A DNA stretch of 12,572 nucleotides, from assembly GCA_902796115.1 (NCBI GenBank), contig CADBNX010000338.1, positions 1 to 12,572 on the forward strand, written 5' to 3'. The notes beneath the pieces were generated by a model that worked only from the letters and a program-made list of their open reading frames with translations, was not told the origin of the DNA and did no database searches. How positions within the stretch are numbered: position 1 is the stretch's first letter; every line of letters starts with the position of its first letter. This document shows positions 1 to 6,071 of this stretch, in pieces. Position numbers and translations under genes: made by a program. The stretch comes from an uncultured Eubacteriales bacterium (GTDB lineage Bacteria > Bacillota > Clostridia > Christensenellales > Aristaeellaceae).

Positions 1-1
1 G

Positions 2-127
2 CTTCCGGGAAACACCCCGGTATTTGATAACGGCCGGCTGTATCTGACGCAGGAACTGCTTTCCCTGCTCGGGATCCGCAGCGAAATGAGCGGCTCGACC
101 CTGAACCTGACTTTTATCCGGAACTGA
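2..127 (+). CDS. C-terminal end of an upstream protein (partial)
   Basis: The window opens inside a reading frame that continues for 41 codons and stops with TGA at 125-127. The visible tail reads like a small beta-strand/helix domain: a run ending in FDNGRLYLTQELLSLLGI is followed by a short polar strand-like end. This resembles the repeat seen in copper-amine-oxidase N-terminal-like (stalk) domains of secreted Firmicutes proteins, which have an NGR-Y-x-x-x-x-LxxxLG pattern. That match is by eye and weak. The next gene starts 17 bases later with its own ribosome site, so the two are probably co-transcribed. The start, full length and function lie outside the window. Confidence 0.6.
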   Translation, partial: LPGNTPVFDNGRLYLTQELLSLLGIRSEMSGSTLNLTFIRN

Positions 128-144
128 CAAGACAGGAGTAACCG

Positions 145-1548
145 ATGAACGGCAATCGCAATCGCTATACCAGCGCTCCGCTGTACGGCATCAAGCGCAA
201 AAAGTACCTTCTGCAGGAGCAGGAGGCGGAAGCCATACCCGAATCCGTACCGGAAACGGATCTGACCGATCACGCGGGCGCACAGACGCCCGGATATACT
301 GCGCCGCAGCCGGGCTATACACCGGCCGGTCAGCAGTACGCCGCGCCGCGGCAGGCGGAGCCGAATCCCTATGATCCCTATCACGGCCAGTATACGGGGG
401 AACCTTCCCCCGCGCAGACTCCCCCGGCACAGAACGTGCCTCCCCAGTCTGCCCCCTCCGGTCAGCCTGCCCCGTTTGTCCAGGCGCGCAGCACCATGCC
501 CAATCCCGCGCAGGCCCGCGCCAAAGCACAGCGCAGGCCCCGCGCCTATTCGTGGATGATCGTCATCCTCGCGGTGATTCTGCCGCTGCTCTTCGTCCTG
601 TCCTTTGTGCTGCCCGGCAATCTGCTCCATATCCTGTTCCTGGTGCTTTCCTGCAGCGCGCTTGCCATCATGTGGCTGGGCAGAGCTTTCGGAAAGAACG
701 CGCGTGCCTCGCTGACAATGGTTTATTTTGCCCTGGCCGTCGTATCCGCAGTGGCGATCCTCATCAGTATGCCTTCCTCTCCGGCCAGGCACACCGCCAA
801 TACCGCCAGGGGGACCAGCGGGAATCTGTTCGGCGGCACCAGTGCGCTCAGCAGCGTTTCCTCCTCTTCTTCCGGACAGAATGATGCCCCGGAAGCCGCG
901 GACGCTCCTCTCTCCGATGCCGCCGCGTCGGCGGCACAGATGCAGCTGCTCTCCTTCATGAACTACTGGGGAGAAAGCCAGCTGGAGCAAATGGTTTCAC
1001 TCTGTCTTCCCGCCTGGGTCAGCAATCAGGAAAACGCCAAGGCCGCGCTGTTTATCCTGCTCGCAAACCGGACGCCGCTCAATTATACCATTGACGACGT
1101 ATCCGGTTCCGACGCCGATGATTCGCGCACCATCACCATCACCGTGCTCATCAGCAAAGCAAGCACGTCCGAGCCGGAATATTACCGGATGCAGATCCTG
1201 ATGATCCGCGTCAACAACAACTGGTATGTGGACCCCAATTCGCTCAGCAGTACCAAGCTGACCGGCAGCAGCGCCGCCCAGAACAGCGGCACGGCGCAGT
1301 GGACCAACACCACCGTACCGACCTCCGTACCGGAACCTACCGCCGTACCCTCGGCGACCACGCAGCTTTACTATAATCCGGACGGCGGTCAGTATTACCA
1401 CGCGGTGCCTGACTGCAGCAAAGTGGCGAAAAAGTATATTCCGCTCACCGCCTTCTATTATGCCGACCTGAACAGCAGTTCTTTCAAAAACCTGCTGCCC
1501 TGCCCCAACTGCAATCCGCCCAAGCGTCCGTCCATTGTCGGGGAGTGA
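145..1548 (+). CDS. Three-pass membrane protein with disordered cytoplasmic N-terminus and extracellular Cys/His tail
   Basis: This 467-residue protein starts at an ATG with AGGAG at 134-138. Residues 1-133 are rich in Pro, Gln, Ala and Tyr with no evident fold. Three hydrophobic segments follow at about 136-157, 159-179 and 188-209. A Ser/Thr/Ala-rich linker leads to a folded region at about 262-375 (FMNYWGESQLEQMVSLC through NNNWYVDP), which could be NTF2-like. With three segments and a long polar N-terminus, the C-terminal part is probably outside the cell. The last 60 residues carry H419, C424, C453 and C456 in a YYH-x4-C ... LPCPNC arrangement, like the Ada-type zinc motif found at the C-terminus of some Gram-positive surface proteins. 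The function is not recognised. The DUF6062 gene begins four bases after its stop, so the pair is likely translated together. Confidence 0.8.
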   Translation: MNGNRNRYTSAPLYGIKRKKYLLQEQEAEAIPESVPETDLTDHAGAQTPGYTAPQPGYTPAGQQYAAPRQAEPNPYDPYHGQYTGEPSPAQTPPAQNVPPQSAPSGQPAPFVQARSTMPNPAQARAKAQRRPRAYSWMIVILAVILPLLFVLSFVLPGNLLHILFLVLSCSALAIMWLGRAFGKNARASLTMVYFALAVVSAVAILISMPSSPARHTANTARGTSGNLFGGTSALSSVSSSSSGQNDAPEAADAPLSDAAASAAQMQLLSFMNYWGESQLEQMVSLCLPAWVSNQENAKAALFILLANRTPLNYTIDDVSGSDADDSRTITITVLISKASTSEPEYYRMQILMIRVNNNWYVDPNSLSSTKLTGSSAAQNSGTAQWTNTTVPTSVPEPTAVPSATTQLYYNPDGGQYYHAVPDCSKVAKKYIPLTAFYYADLNSSSFKNLLPCPNCNPPKRPSIVGE

Positions 1549-1552
1549 AGCC

Positions 1553-2326
1553 ATGCGTTATCATATCGATACCATCCCGGTTTGGGATGCCCTGCGTCAG
1601 AAGCGCTTCTGTCCGTTCTGTTACCTGAAGCGCCAGCTTGAAGTAAAGGACGTGGACCGTTTTCTGGGCGGTTCCGTGATGGAGCCGGATATCCGGATCA
1701 AGGTCAATGAAAAAGGCTTCTGTCAGAAGCATCAGGCCATGCTCTGGGAGCAGAAAAACCGGCTCGGGCACGCGCTGATGATGGAAAGCCATCTGGAGAA
1801 GCGCAGAAGCGGCGCATCCGAAGCATTCTCCGCTGCACGGGAAGCCGCACAGGCCGCTTCGGATGGGGGCATCCGGAAAAAGATCCGGGGGTACCGGGAC
1901 GAGCGGGAAGCCATCCGGGCCGCCGCCTCCCGTCTGTCGCAGCAGGCTCAGAGCTGCATCCTGTGCGACTCCCTGCGGGAAAACATGCAGCGCTACCTGT
2001 ACACCTTCCTCTACCTGTACGAAAGCGATCCTTCCTTCGTAAAAACGCTCCGGGAAGGCTGCGGCATCTGTCTGCCGCACTGCGGGGACGTGCTGAACAT
2101 GGCCGCTGATGAGCTGAAAGGAAAAACCCTTTCCGCGTTCTGTTCCGACCTGGAGACCATCACAAAAAACACCCTTGACAGCGCTCAGACCGATATTCAT
2201 GATTTCACGCTGAAGTTCGATTACCGGAACGCCGGAAAAGAGATCGGCAACAGCCGCGGCGCGCTGGAACGCTGCGTGAACCTGCTCAGCGGCTGCTGCA
2301 TCGGGGATGACCCCGCCAAAGAATAG
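1553..2326 (+). CDS. DUF6062 family protein
   Basis: The opening MRYHIDTIPVWDAL, followed by CPFC and the GGSVMEPDIRIKVNEKGFC segment, matches my memory of the DUF6062 family of Clostridia. The function of that family is unknown. The 257-residue protein has four Cys/His clusters: C20-C23, C57-x2-H60, C135-C138 and C170-x2-C173-x2-H176-C177. These suggest one or two bound metals, probably zinc, though this is inference. There is no signal peptide or membrane segment. I chose the ATG at 1553 because GGGGAG at 1540-1545 sits seven bases upstream and the family sequence begins at this methionine. An in-frame TTG at 1535 would overlap the previous gene and lacks a ribosome site. The gene is probably in one operon with the membrane protein before it. 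Confidence 0.85.
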   Translation: MRYHIDTIPVWDALRQKRFCPFCYLKRQLEVKDVDRFLGGSVMEPDIRIKVNEKGFCQKHQAMLWEQKNRLGHALMMESHLEKRRSGASEAFSAAREAAQAASDGGIRKKIRGYRDEREAIRAAASRLSQQAQSCILCDSLRENMQRYLYTFLYLYESDPSFVKTLREGCGICLPHCGDVLNMAADELKGKTLSAFCSDLETITKNTLDSAQTDIHDFTLKFDYRNAGKEIGNSRGALERCVNLLSGCCIGDDPAKE

Positions 2327-2330
2327 CATC

Positions 2331-2358
2331 AAAAAAAGGGGGCTGTATAACAGCCCCC
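2331..2358 (-). terminator. Intrinsic terminator of the rubredoxin gene
   Basis: A perfect 8-bp stem, GGGGGCTG (2338-2345) with CAGCCCCC (2351-2358), closes a five-base loop. Read on the minus strand it is followed by seven T residues (2331-2337), the classical form. It lies 12 bases past the rubredoxin stop. On the plus strand only a weak pyrimidine stretch (TCTC) follows, so it may also stop the convergent DUF6062 transcript, but less efficiently. Confidence 0.85.
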
Positions 2359-2370
2359 TCTCATATGTCC

Positions 2371-2529
2371 CTATTCCACAGGTGTGAAAGCATCCTTGGC
2401 GAGACCGCATACCGGGCAGACCCAATCCTCCGGCAGGTCCTCAAACGCGGTACCCGCGGCGATCCCGTTATCCGGATCGCCGACTTCCGGGTCATACACA
2501 TATCCGCAGGGGCACTCATACTTCTTCAT
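2371..2529 (-). CDS. Rubredoxin (52 aa) with a shortened first metal knuckle
   Basis: Rubredoxins are small cytoplasmic one-iron electron carriers, in anaerobes often serving peroxide and oxygen reductases. The body of this protein matches the family along its length: the YDPEVGDPDNGI segment, the FEDLPEDWVCPVCG segment and a typical total length. The second knuckle is normal (C38-P-V-C41). The first is C6-P-C8-G-Y, so only one residue separates the cysteines where the family has two. All four cysteines remain, but the spacing is CxC. The ATG at 2529 is set by GGAGGA at 2537-2542. A longer in-frame reading to 2601 would run through this ribosome site and is rejected. The gene stands alone, with its own promoter and terminator, divergent from the U32 gene. 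A different bound metal or altered redox potential would be inference. Confidence 0.92.
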   Translation of the reverse strand: MKKYECPCGYVYDPEVGDPDNGIAAGTAFEDLPEDWVCPVCGLAKDAFTPVE

Positions 2530-2589
2530 TCGTGATTCCTCCTTCTTCCCCGCCTCATGATCACAGGAAACCCGGCAGGGAACGATATC

Positions 2590-2618
2590 AGCATACCACA
2601 TTTTCTGCGGCTTGACAA
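2590..2618 (-). promoter_or_regulatory. Sigma-A type promoter for the rubredoxin gene
   Basis: On the minus strand, TTGTCA (2613-2618, five of six to consensus) and TATGCT (2590-2595, four of six) are separated by 17 bases. A TG one base before the -10 box makes it an extended -10. The predicted start is near 2583, giving a leader of roughly 55 bases. Confidence 0.55.
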
Positions 2619-2645
2619 AAGAAATTTTCTGATAAGGAACTGACC

Positions 2646-4682
2646 ATGAAACAGCGAATCGAAATCCTGGCTCCGGCAGGCGGAGACGAACAGCTGACCG
2701 CCGCCCTGCGTTCCGGCGCGGACGCGGTCTACCTCGGGCTGAAGGCCTTCAACGCGCGGATGGGCGCCGAAAACTTCGGCGATCTTTCCGCCGTCGTTTC
2801 AAGGTGCCATGAGCGATCCGTGCGCGTTTACGTCACCTTCAATACCCTCATTCAGGAAAAGGAGCTGAAGGACGCCGTCGAAGCCCTGCGTCAGATCGCG
2901 CAAAGCGGCGCGGACGGGATCCTGGTGACGGATATGGGCGCCGTGCTGCTCGCTTCCGCCTGCTGCCCCTCGCTTCCGCTGCACGCGTCCACACAGATGA
3001 CCATCCATAACCGGGCCGGCTGTGCCCTGCTGAAGGAAATGAATTTCCGCCGCGCGGTGCTCGCGCGGGAAATGACCCGTGAGGAGATCCGAGCCGTCAC
3101 ACAGAGCGCCGGCCTTGAAACCGAGGTCTTCGTGCACGGCGCGCTGTGTATGAGTGTGTCGGGACAGTGTCTGCTCTCCTCCGTGCTGGGCGGGCGCAGC
3201 GGCAACCGCGGCCGGTGCGCGCAGCCCTGCCGGCTGAATTTTGCCTCGGGCCGGCGTGAATACGCGCTCTCGCTGAAGGATCTCTCCCTGATCGACCGGC
3301 TGAGCGAGCTTGAAGAAATGGGGGTTACGAGCGCCAAAATCGAAGGCCGGCTGAAGCGGCCCGAATACGTTGCCGCGGCGGTGGATGCCTGCCGCAGGAC
3401 CCTGAATGGCGAAAAACCCGACACGGAACAGCTGCGGAACCTGTTTTCCCGAAGCGGCTTTACCGCGGGATACTATGACGGCAGGCGCGATCTTTCGATG
3501 TTCGGCATCCGTACGGAATCGGACGCGCAGATGACCCGCCAGAGCCTCTCCTCCGTCCACACCGTCACACGCACGGAATACGCGTCCGTCCCGCTTGACA
3601 TGACGCTCACGCTCCGGCCCGATACCGCTTCCGTTCTTCGCGTGTCAGACGGTGTGCACAGCGCGGAAGTATCCGGCGCCTTCCCGCAGCCTGCGCAGAC
3701 ACGGCCGCTTACAGAAGACGATGCCGCGGCAGCTCTCGGGAAGCTCGGCGGCACCCCCTATTTCGCGCGGAAAATCGCTTGCCTCATCTCCCCCGGTCTC
3801 TATCTGTCCAAGGCAGATCTCAGCGCGCTCCGCAGGGAAGGCATCGAACAAATCGCCGGGCAGCGCGCGCAGTGCCGTCCGCATCCGTTCCGGGAAGCAT
3901 GGACCCCTCCTCAGCCCTGCGCGCAGCCTTCCGAACCGCTGCGCTACGCTTACCTTGAAAACGCGGACCAGCTCTCCGACGAACTGATCTCGTTTTTTGA
4001 CCGGATCTTCCTGCCCCTTCGGGCGCTTTCCGTGCCTGTGCTTGCCCGTCTCGGGGATAAAGCGGCAGGACGGATCCCGGCCCTGATGTTCGGGAAGGAA
4101 GAGGACCGCTGTGCGGCCCTCCTGCGGGAACTTCGGCAGCAGGGCCTTGAATGGGTCAGTGTGGGAAACCCGGGCGGCATCTTTCTCGCCAGGGAGCAGG
4201 GTTTCCGCATCACCGGAGAATACCGCCTGAACGCACTCAATTCCCTCGCGCTGGAGCAGTACCGGCGGCTTCAGGTGTCGGAATGCGATCTTTCACCCGA
4301 ATCGACCCTGCAGAATACGAAAGCCATCCGCTCCCCCATCCCCATTGGGATGCTCGTGTACGGCTTCCTTCCGCTGATGAGCTGGCGCTGCTGTCCCTGT
4401 CAGGGAGAAAAGGGCTGCGCGGACTGCCGGGGAAAGGAGATCTCGGATCGTCGCAGCACCGTATTCCCCGTGCTCTGCCGCAAAACCCATTCGCTGCTGC
4501 TCAATTCCGTCCCGCTCTGGCTGGGTGACCGCCGGAGCGAGATGCCCGCGCATCATCACGACTCTTTTCTCTTTACCCGGGAAACGCCGGAGGAGTGCAT
4601 GACAGCAGTAAAGCGCTGGCAAAAAGAAGCCGCATGGGACGCTCCCTTCACACGCGGGCTGTTCGAACGAGAGCTTCTCTGA
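2646..4682 (+). CDS. U32 family protein with DUF3656 region, RlhA-like
   Basis: The 678-residue protein begins with the U32 barrel (ILAPAGGDEQLTAALRSGADAVYLG). It carries the U32 signature at residues 160-179 (EVFVHGALC, then VSGQCLLSS). C168, C175, C191 and C195 form the cysteine set that in characterised U32 proteins binds an iron-sulfur cluster. The long C-terminal part fits the DUF3656 region, and the size is close to E. coli RlhA (YdcP), which makes 5-hydroxycytidine in 23S rRNA. A second cluster near the end (C582, C583, C585, C591, C594, C611) precedes a DRRSTVFPVLC motif usual for this subgroup. Despite the 'peptidase' label, RNA modification is the better guess, and the exact substrate is not shown by sequence. 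The start ATG follows AAGGA at 2634-2638. The gene diverges from rubredoxin and is followed directly by insertion-sequence debris. Confidence 0.85.
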   Translation: MKQRIEILAPAGGDEQLTAALRSGADAVYLGLKAFNARMGAENFGDLSAVVSRCHERSVRVYVTFNTLIQEKELKDAVEALRQIAQSGADGILVTDMGAVLLASACCPSLPLHASTQMTIHNRAGCALLKEMNFRRAVLAREMTREEIRAVTQSAGLETEVFVHGALCMSVSGQCLLSSVLGGRSGNRGRCAQPCRLNFASGRREYALSLKDLSLIDRLSELEEMGVTSAKIEGRLKRPEYVAAAVDACRRTLNGEKPDTEQLRNLFSRSGFTAGYYDGRRDLSMFGIRTESDAQMTRQSLSSVHTVTRTEYASVPLDMTLTLRPDTASVLRVSDGVHSAEVSGAFPQPAQTRPLTEDDAAAALGKLGGTPYFARKIACLISPGLYLSKADLSALRREGIEQIAGQRAQCRPHPFREAWTPPQPCAQPSEPLRYAYLENADQLSDELISFFDRIFLPLRALSVPVLARLGDKAAGRIPALMFGKEEDRCAALLRELRQQGLEWVSVGNPGGIFLAREQGFRITGEYRLNALNSLALEQYRRLQVSECDLSPESTLQNTKAIRSPIPIGMLVYGFLPLMSWRCCPCQGEKGCADCRGKEISDRRSTVFPVLCRKTHSLLLNSVPLWLGDRRSEMPAHHHDSFLFTRETPEECMTAVKRWQKEAAWDAPFTRGLFERELL

Positions 4683-4698
4683 TCGCACCGCAAAGTCA

Positions 4699-5013
4699 GC
4701 CCTCAACAGGAAGGGAAACAAGGGGCGTTTCTTGTTTGTCAGCATTTTCGAACCCTGTAAACTGTTTCACCTGTCAAAACTCAAGGGACACCGTGGTCAC
4801 AATAAAGCCATGATCGCCCTTTGCAAAATGCTCCTGACCGATATCTGAAACATCCTTTCATCCGGCGAGGTTTACAACCCTTCCGGCTACATCTTGCAGA
4901 CCTCCCGTCCCGCTCCGGAGAAAAAGGTGTAGTCTCAGAAGCAGGCTTTTGAACTGCTGCGCCTCCGGGGCTTTGTCATTAAGGAAGATCCTGCGGAACC
5001 TGCTTCGGCTTAA
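4699..5013 (+). pseudogene. Decayed C-terminal remnant of an IS110-family transposase
   Basis: One reading frame (codons starting at 4699, 4702 and so on) translates to an IS110-type C-terminus. A basic KGN-containing stretch is followed by LKGHRGHNKAMIALCKMLL, then NILSSGEVYNPSGY, then QAFELLRLRGFVI, and a TAA at 5011-5013. RGHNKA-IA followed by a helix and a GE-Y-P element is the usual end of these transposases. The frame is broken by TGA at 4846-4848 and TAG at 4930-4932, with no frameshift apparent in this part. About 100 codons remain. The RuvC-like catalytic N-terminal domain is missing, because the intact U32 gene ends at 4682. It is non-functional and marks an old insertion site. The exact left and right ends are not visible. 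Confidence 0.75.
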
Positions 5014-5086
5014 CTGCTTCCTGCCCGTTGTGCCATCCTGCAGATGGCTTGTTTGCTATACCTTCCTTTGGGGTGGGTCGTGTACT

Positions 5087-5116
5087 CTTTGTTTCAAATA
5101 CTGTTTGTTTCAAACT
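5087..5116 (+). repeat. Short direct repeat
   Basis: The 11-base string TTTGTTTCAAA occurs twice, starting about 16 bases apart, between the transposase remnant and the orphan gene. It may belong to the old right end of the insertion sequence, or be chance in AT-rich DNA. Confidence 0.35.
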
Positions 5117-5123
5117 TTCTCTT

Positions 5124-5660
5124 TCAATCGCATAATAATGAATCTATTGACGTTGTTATTTCCTTCCAGATTCCCATTGACAACAGATGATTGGCATTCT
5201 CAGTCTCTTTAACAAACAGAAGCGCATCTCCTTCGTGTGTTTCAGTACAGAAAAAAACGGTCATATCAGGTCGAAAGAAGGTCAAATTTTCGATAGTAGT
5301 ATACTCATCAGCTTTGGGAAAAGAAAATAGGCTTTTAAACATCTTAGTGAGTATTTTATATGTTTGTTGATTATATCTAAAAAAATAGCGGATACAATAA
5401 TCCTGTACATGATGAAATCCATAGAGTCTCCAAATCGATTGGTATTTTCCCCAATCGATGCCTGTAAGTTCAAAAGGGTTCAATACCATTATGCGAGGAT
5501 GACTCATTCTTCGTGTTAGATCAACAATGTCAAATGAAAAAGTATTGCAATAACATAAACAAGTGTCCAGTAGAATTAGGAACTCGTTATCGGCAATGTC
5601 TTGTACTAAATCTTTTTCTTCAACATAATCCGAAAAATAGTATTTTTTCATATAGCTCAT
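5124..5660 (-). CDS. Hypothetical protein in an AT-rich patch
   Basis: The 178-residue protein is not recognised. It is acidic and aromatic, with a Lys/Tyr-rich start (MSYMKKYYFSDYVEEKD), a central basic aromatic stretch (YCIRYFFRYNQQTYKILTKM), and a late segment ENLTFFRPDMTVFFCTETHEGD that looks like paired beta strands. There is no clear signal peptide or membrane segment. Base composition differs sharply from neighbours: 14 of 60 bases are G or C at 5341-5400, against 36 of 60 at 7561-7620. This and the adjacent transposase remnant suggest acquisition by transfer. The start is uncertain. ATG 5660 and ATG 5651 are both possible, and the nearest purine-rich site (AGGAAG, 5678-5683) is 17 bases from the first, farther than usual. 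An immunity-type or cargo protein is possible but unproven. The codon-like conservation of the frame supports a real gene only moderately. Confidence 0.6.
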   Translation of the reverse strand: MSYMKKYYFSDYVEEKDLVQDIADNEFLILLDTCLCYCNTFSFDIVDLTRRMSHPRIMVLNPFELTGIDWGKYQSIWRLYGFHHVQDYCIRYFFRYNQQTYKILTKMFKSLFSFPKADEYTTIENLTFFRPDMTVFFCTETHEGDALLFVKETENANHLLSMGIWKEITTSIDSLLCD

Positions 5661-5756
5661 TCCCGTTTATCACTCTACTTCCTGCGCTTCATACAGGTTT
5701 TCCCGATTCGGGTTTTCCGTACTCATCGTTTTGCGCTCCCCTATAACGATCATTTT

Positions 5757-5923
5757 CGGGACAGTCGGTTTTTATCATAAAACGGTTGAGCGGCTGCATT
5801 TCAATACAAAGGCCTGAAACGAATCGGCGGTCCGATCAAACACCGTACACAGTCATCATCCGAAGTATACAGCGACCAGAAATTTGCGTCAAGATGTTTA
5901 TTTGATAAAACCGTCAATTCCCG
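5757..5923. repeat. Imperfect inverted repeat spanning 167 bases
   Basis: The left side reads CGGGA, four bases, then CGGTTTTTATCATAAAAC (to 5783). The reverse complement of the right side (5923 down to about 5897) reads CGGGA, five bases, then CGGTTTTATCAAATAAAC. The arms match well with small indels. It could be the two ends of a small non-autonomous element or a pair of regulator sites. No target duplication is visible at the edges. Confidence 0.3.
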
Positions 5924-6005
5924 TAATAACGTCCACACCCGAGAGCAGCGTAGTAGTTCAGGCGGAAATATACCTCATTCTCTCAATTTCTTCTCTGATG
6001 CAGGA

Positions 6006-6033
6006 TTAACCCGTTCCATGTTGAAAATATATA
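6006..6033 (+). promoter_or_regulatory. Possible promoter of the DUF3783-rubrerythrin operon
   Basis: TTAACC (6006-6011) and TATATA (6028-6033) are each four of six to the sigma-A consensus, with a 16-base spacer. They lie in the only AT-rich stretch close to the gene. The start would fall near 6040, ahead of the ribosome site at 6060-6065. The assignment is weak. Confidence 0.3.
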
Positions 6034-6071
6034 TGGCAGAGTATGCAGTTCTGTCCAGGAAGGAGAGTGTC

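Larger units (their letters stand above)
5661..6071. other. Intergenic region between the orphan gene and the rubrerythrin operon
   Basis: These 411 bases hold no convincing gene. They contain a 13-base palindrome, TTTTAT-C-ATAAAA (5770-5782), imperfect inverted arms near 5757-5783 and 5897-5923, and, near the right side, an AT-rich stretch that could be the promoter of the plus-strand operon. No RNA gene was recognised. Confidence 0.6.

Noticed and set aside
2612..2640. TTGACA at 2612-2617 as the -35 box of a plus-strand promoter for the U32 gene
   Set aside because: No acceptable -10 box lies 15-19 bases downstream; that stretch holds the ribosome site. The same bases serve better as the -35 region of the rubredoxin promoter on the other strand.
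6018..6071. ATG at 6018 as the start of the DUF3783 gene
   Set aside because: It lacks a ribosome site and lies in the likely promoter, while ATG 6072 has AAGGAG at the right distance and begins where the DUF3783 similarity begins.
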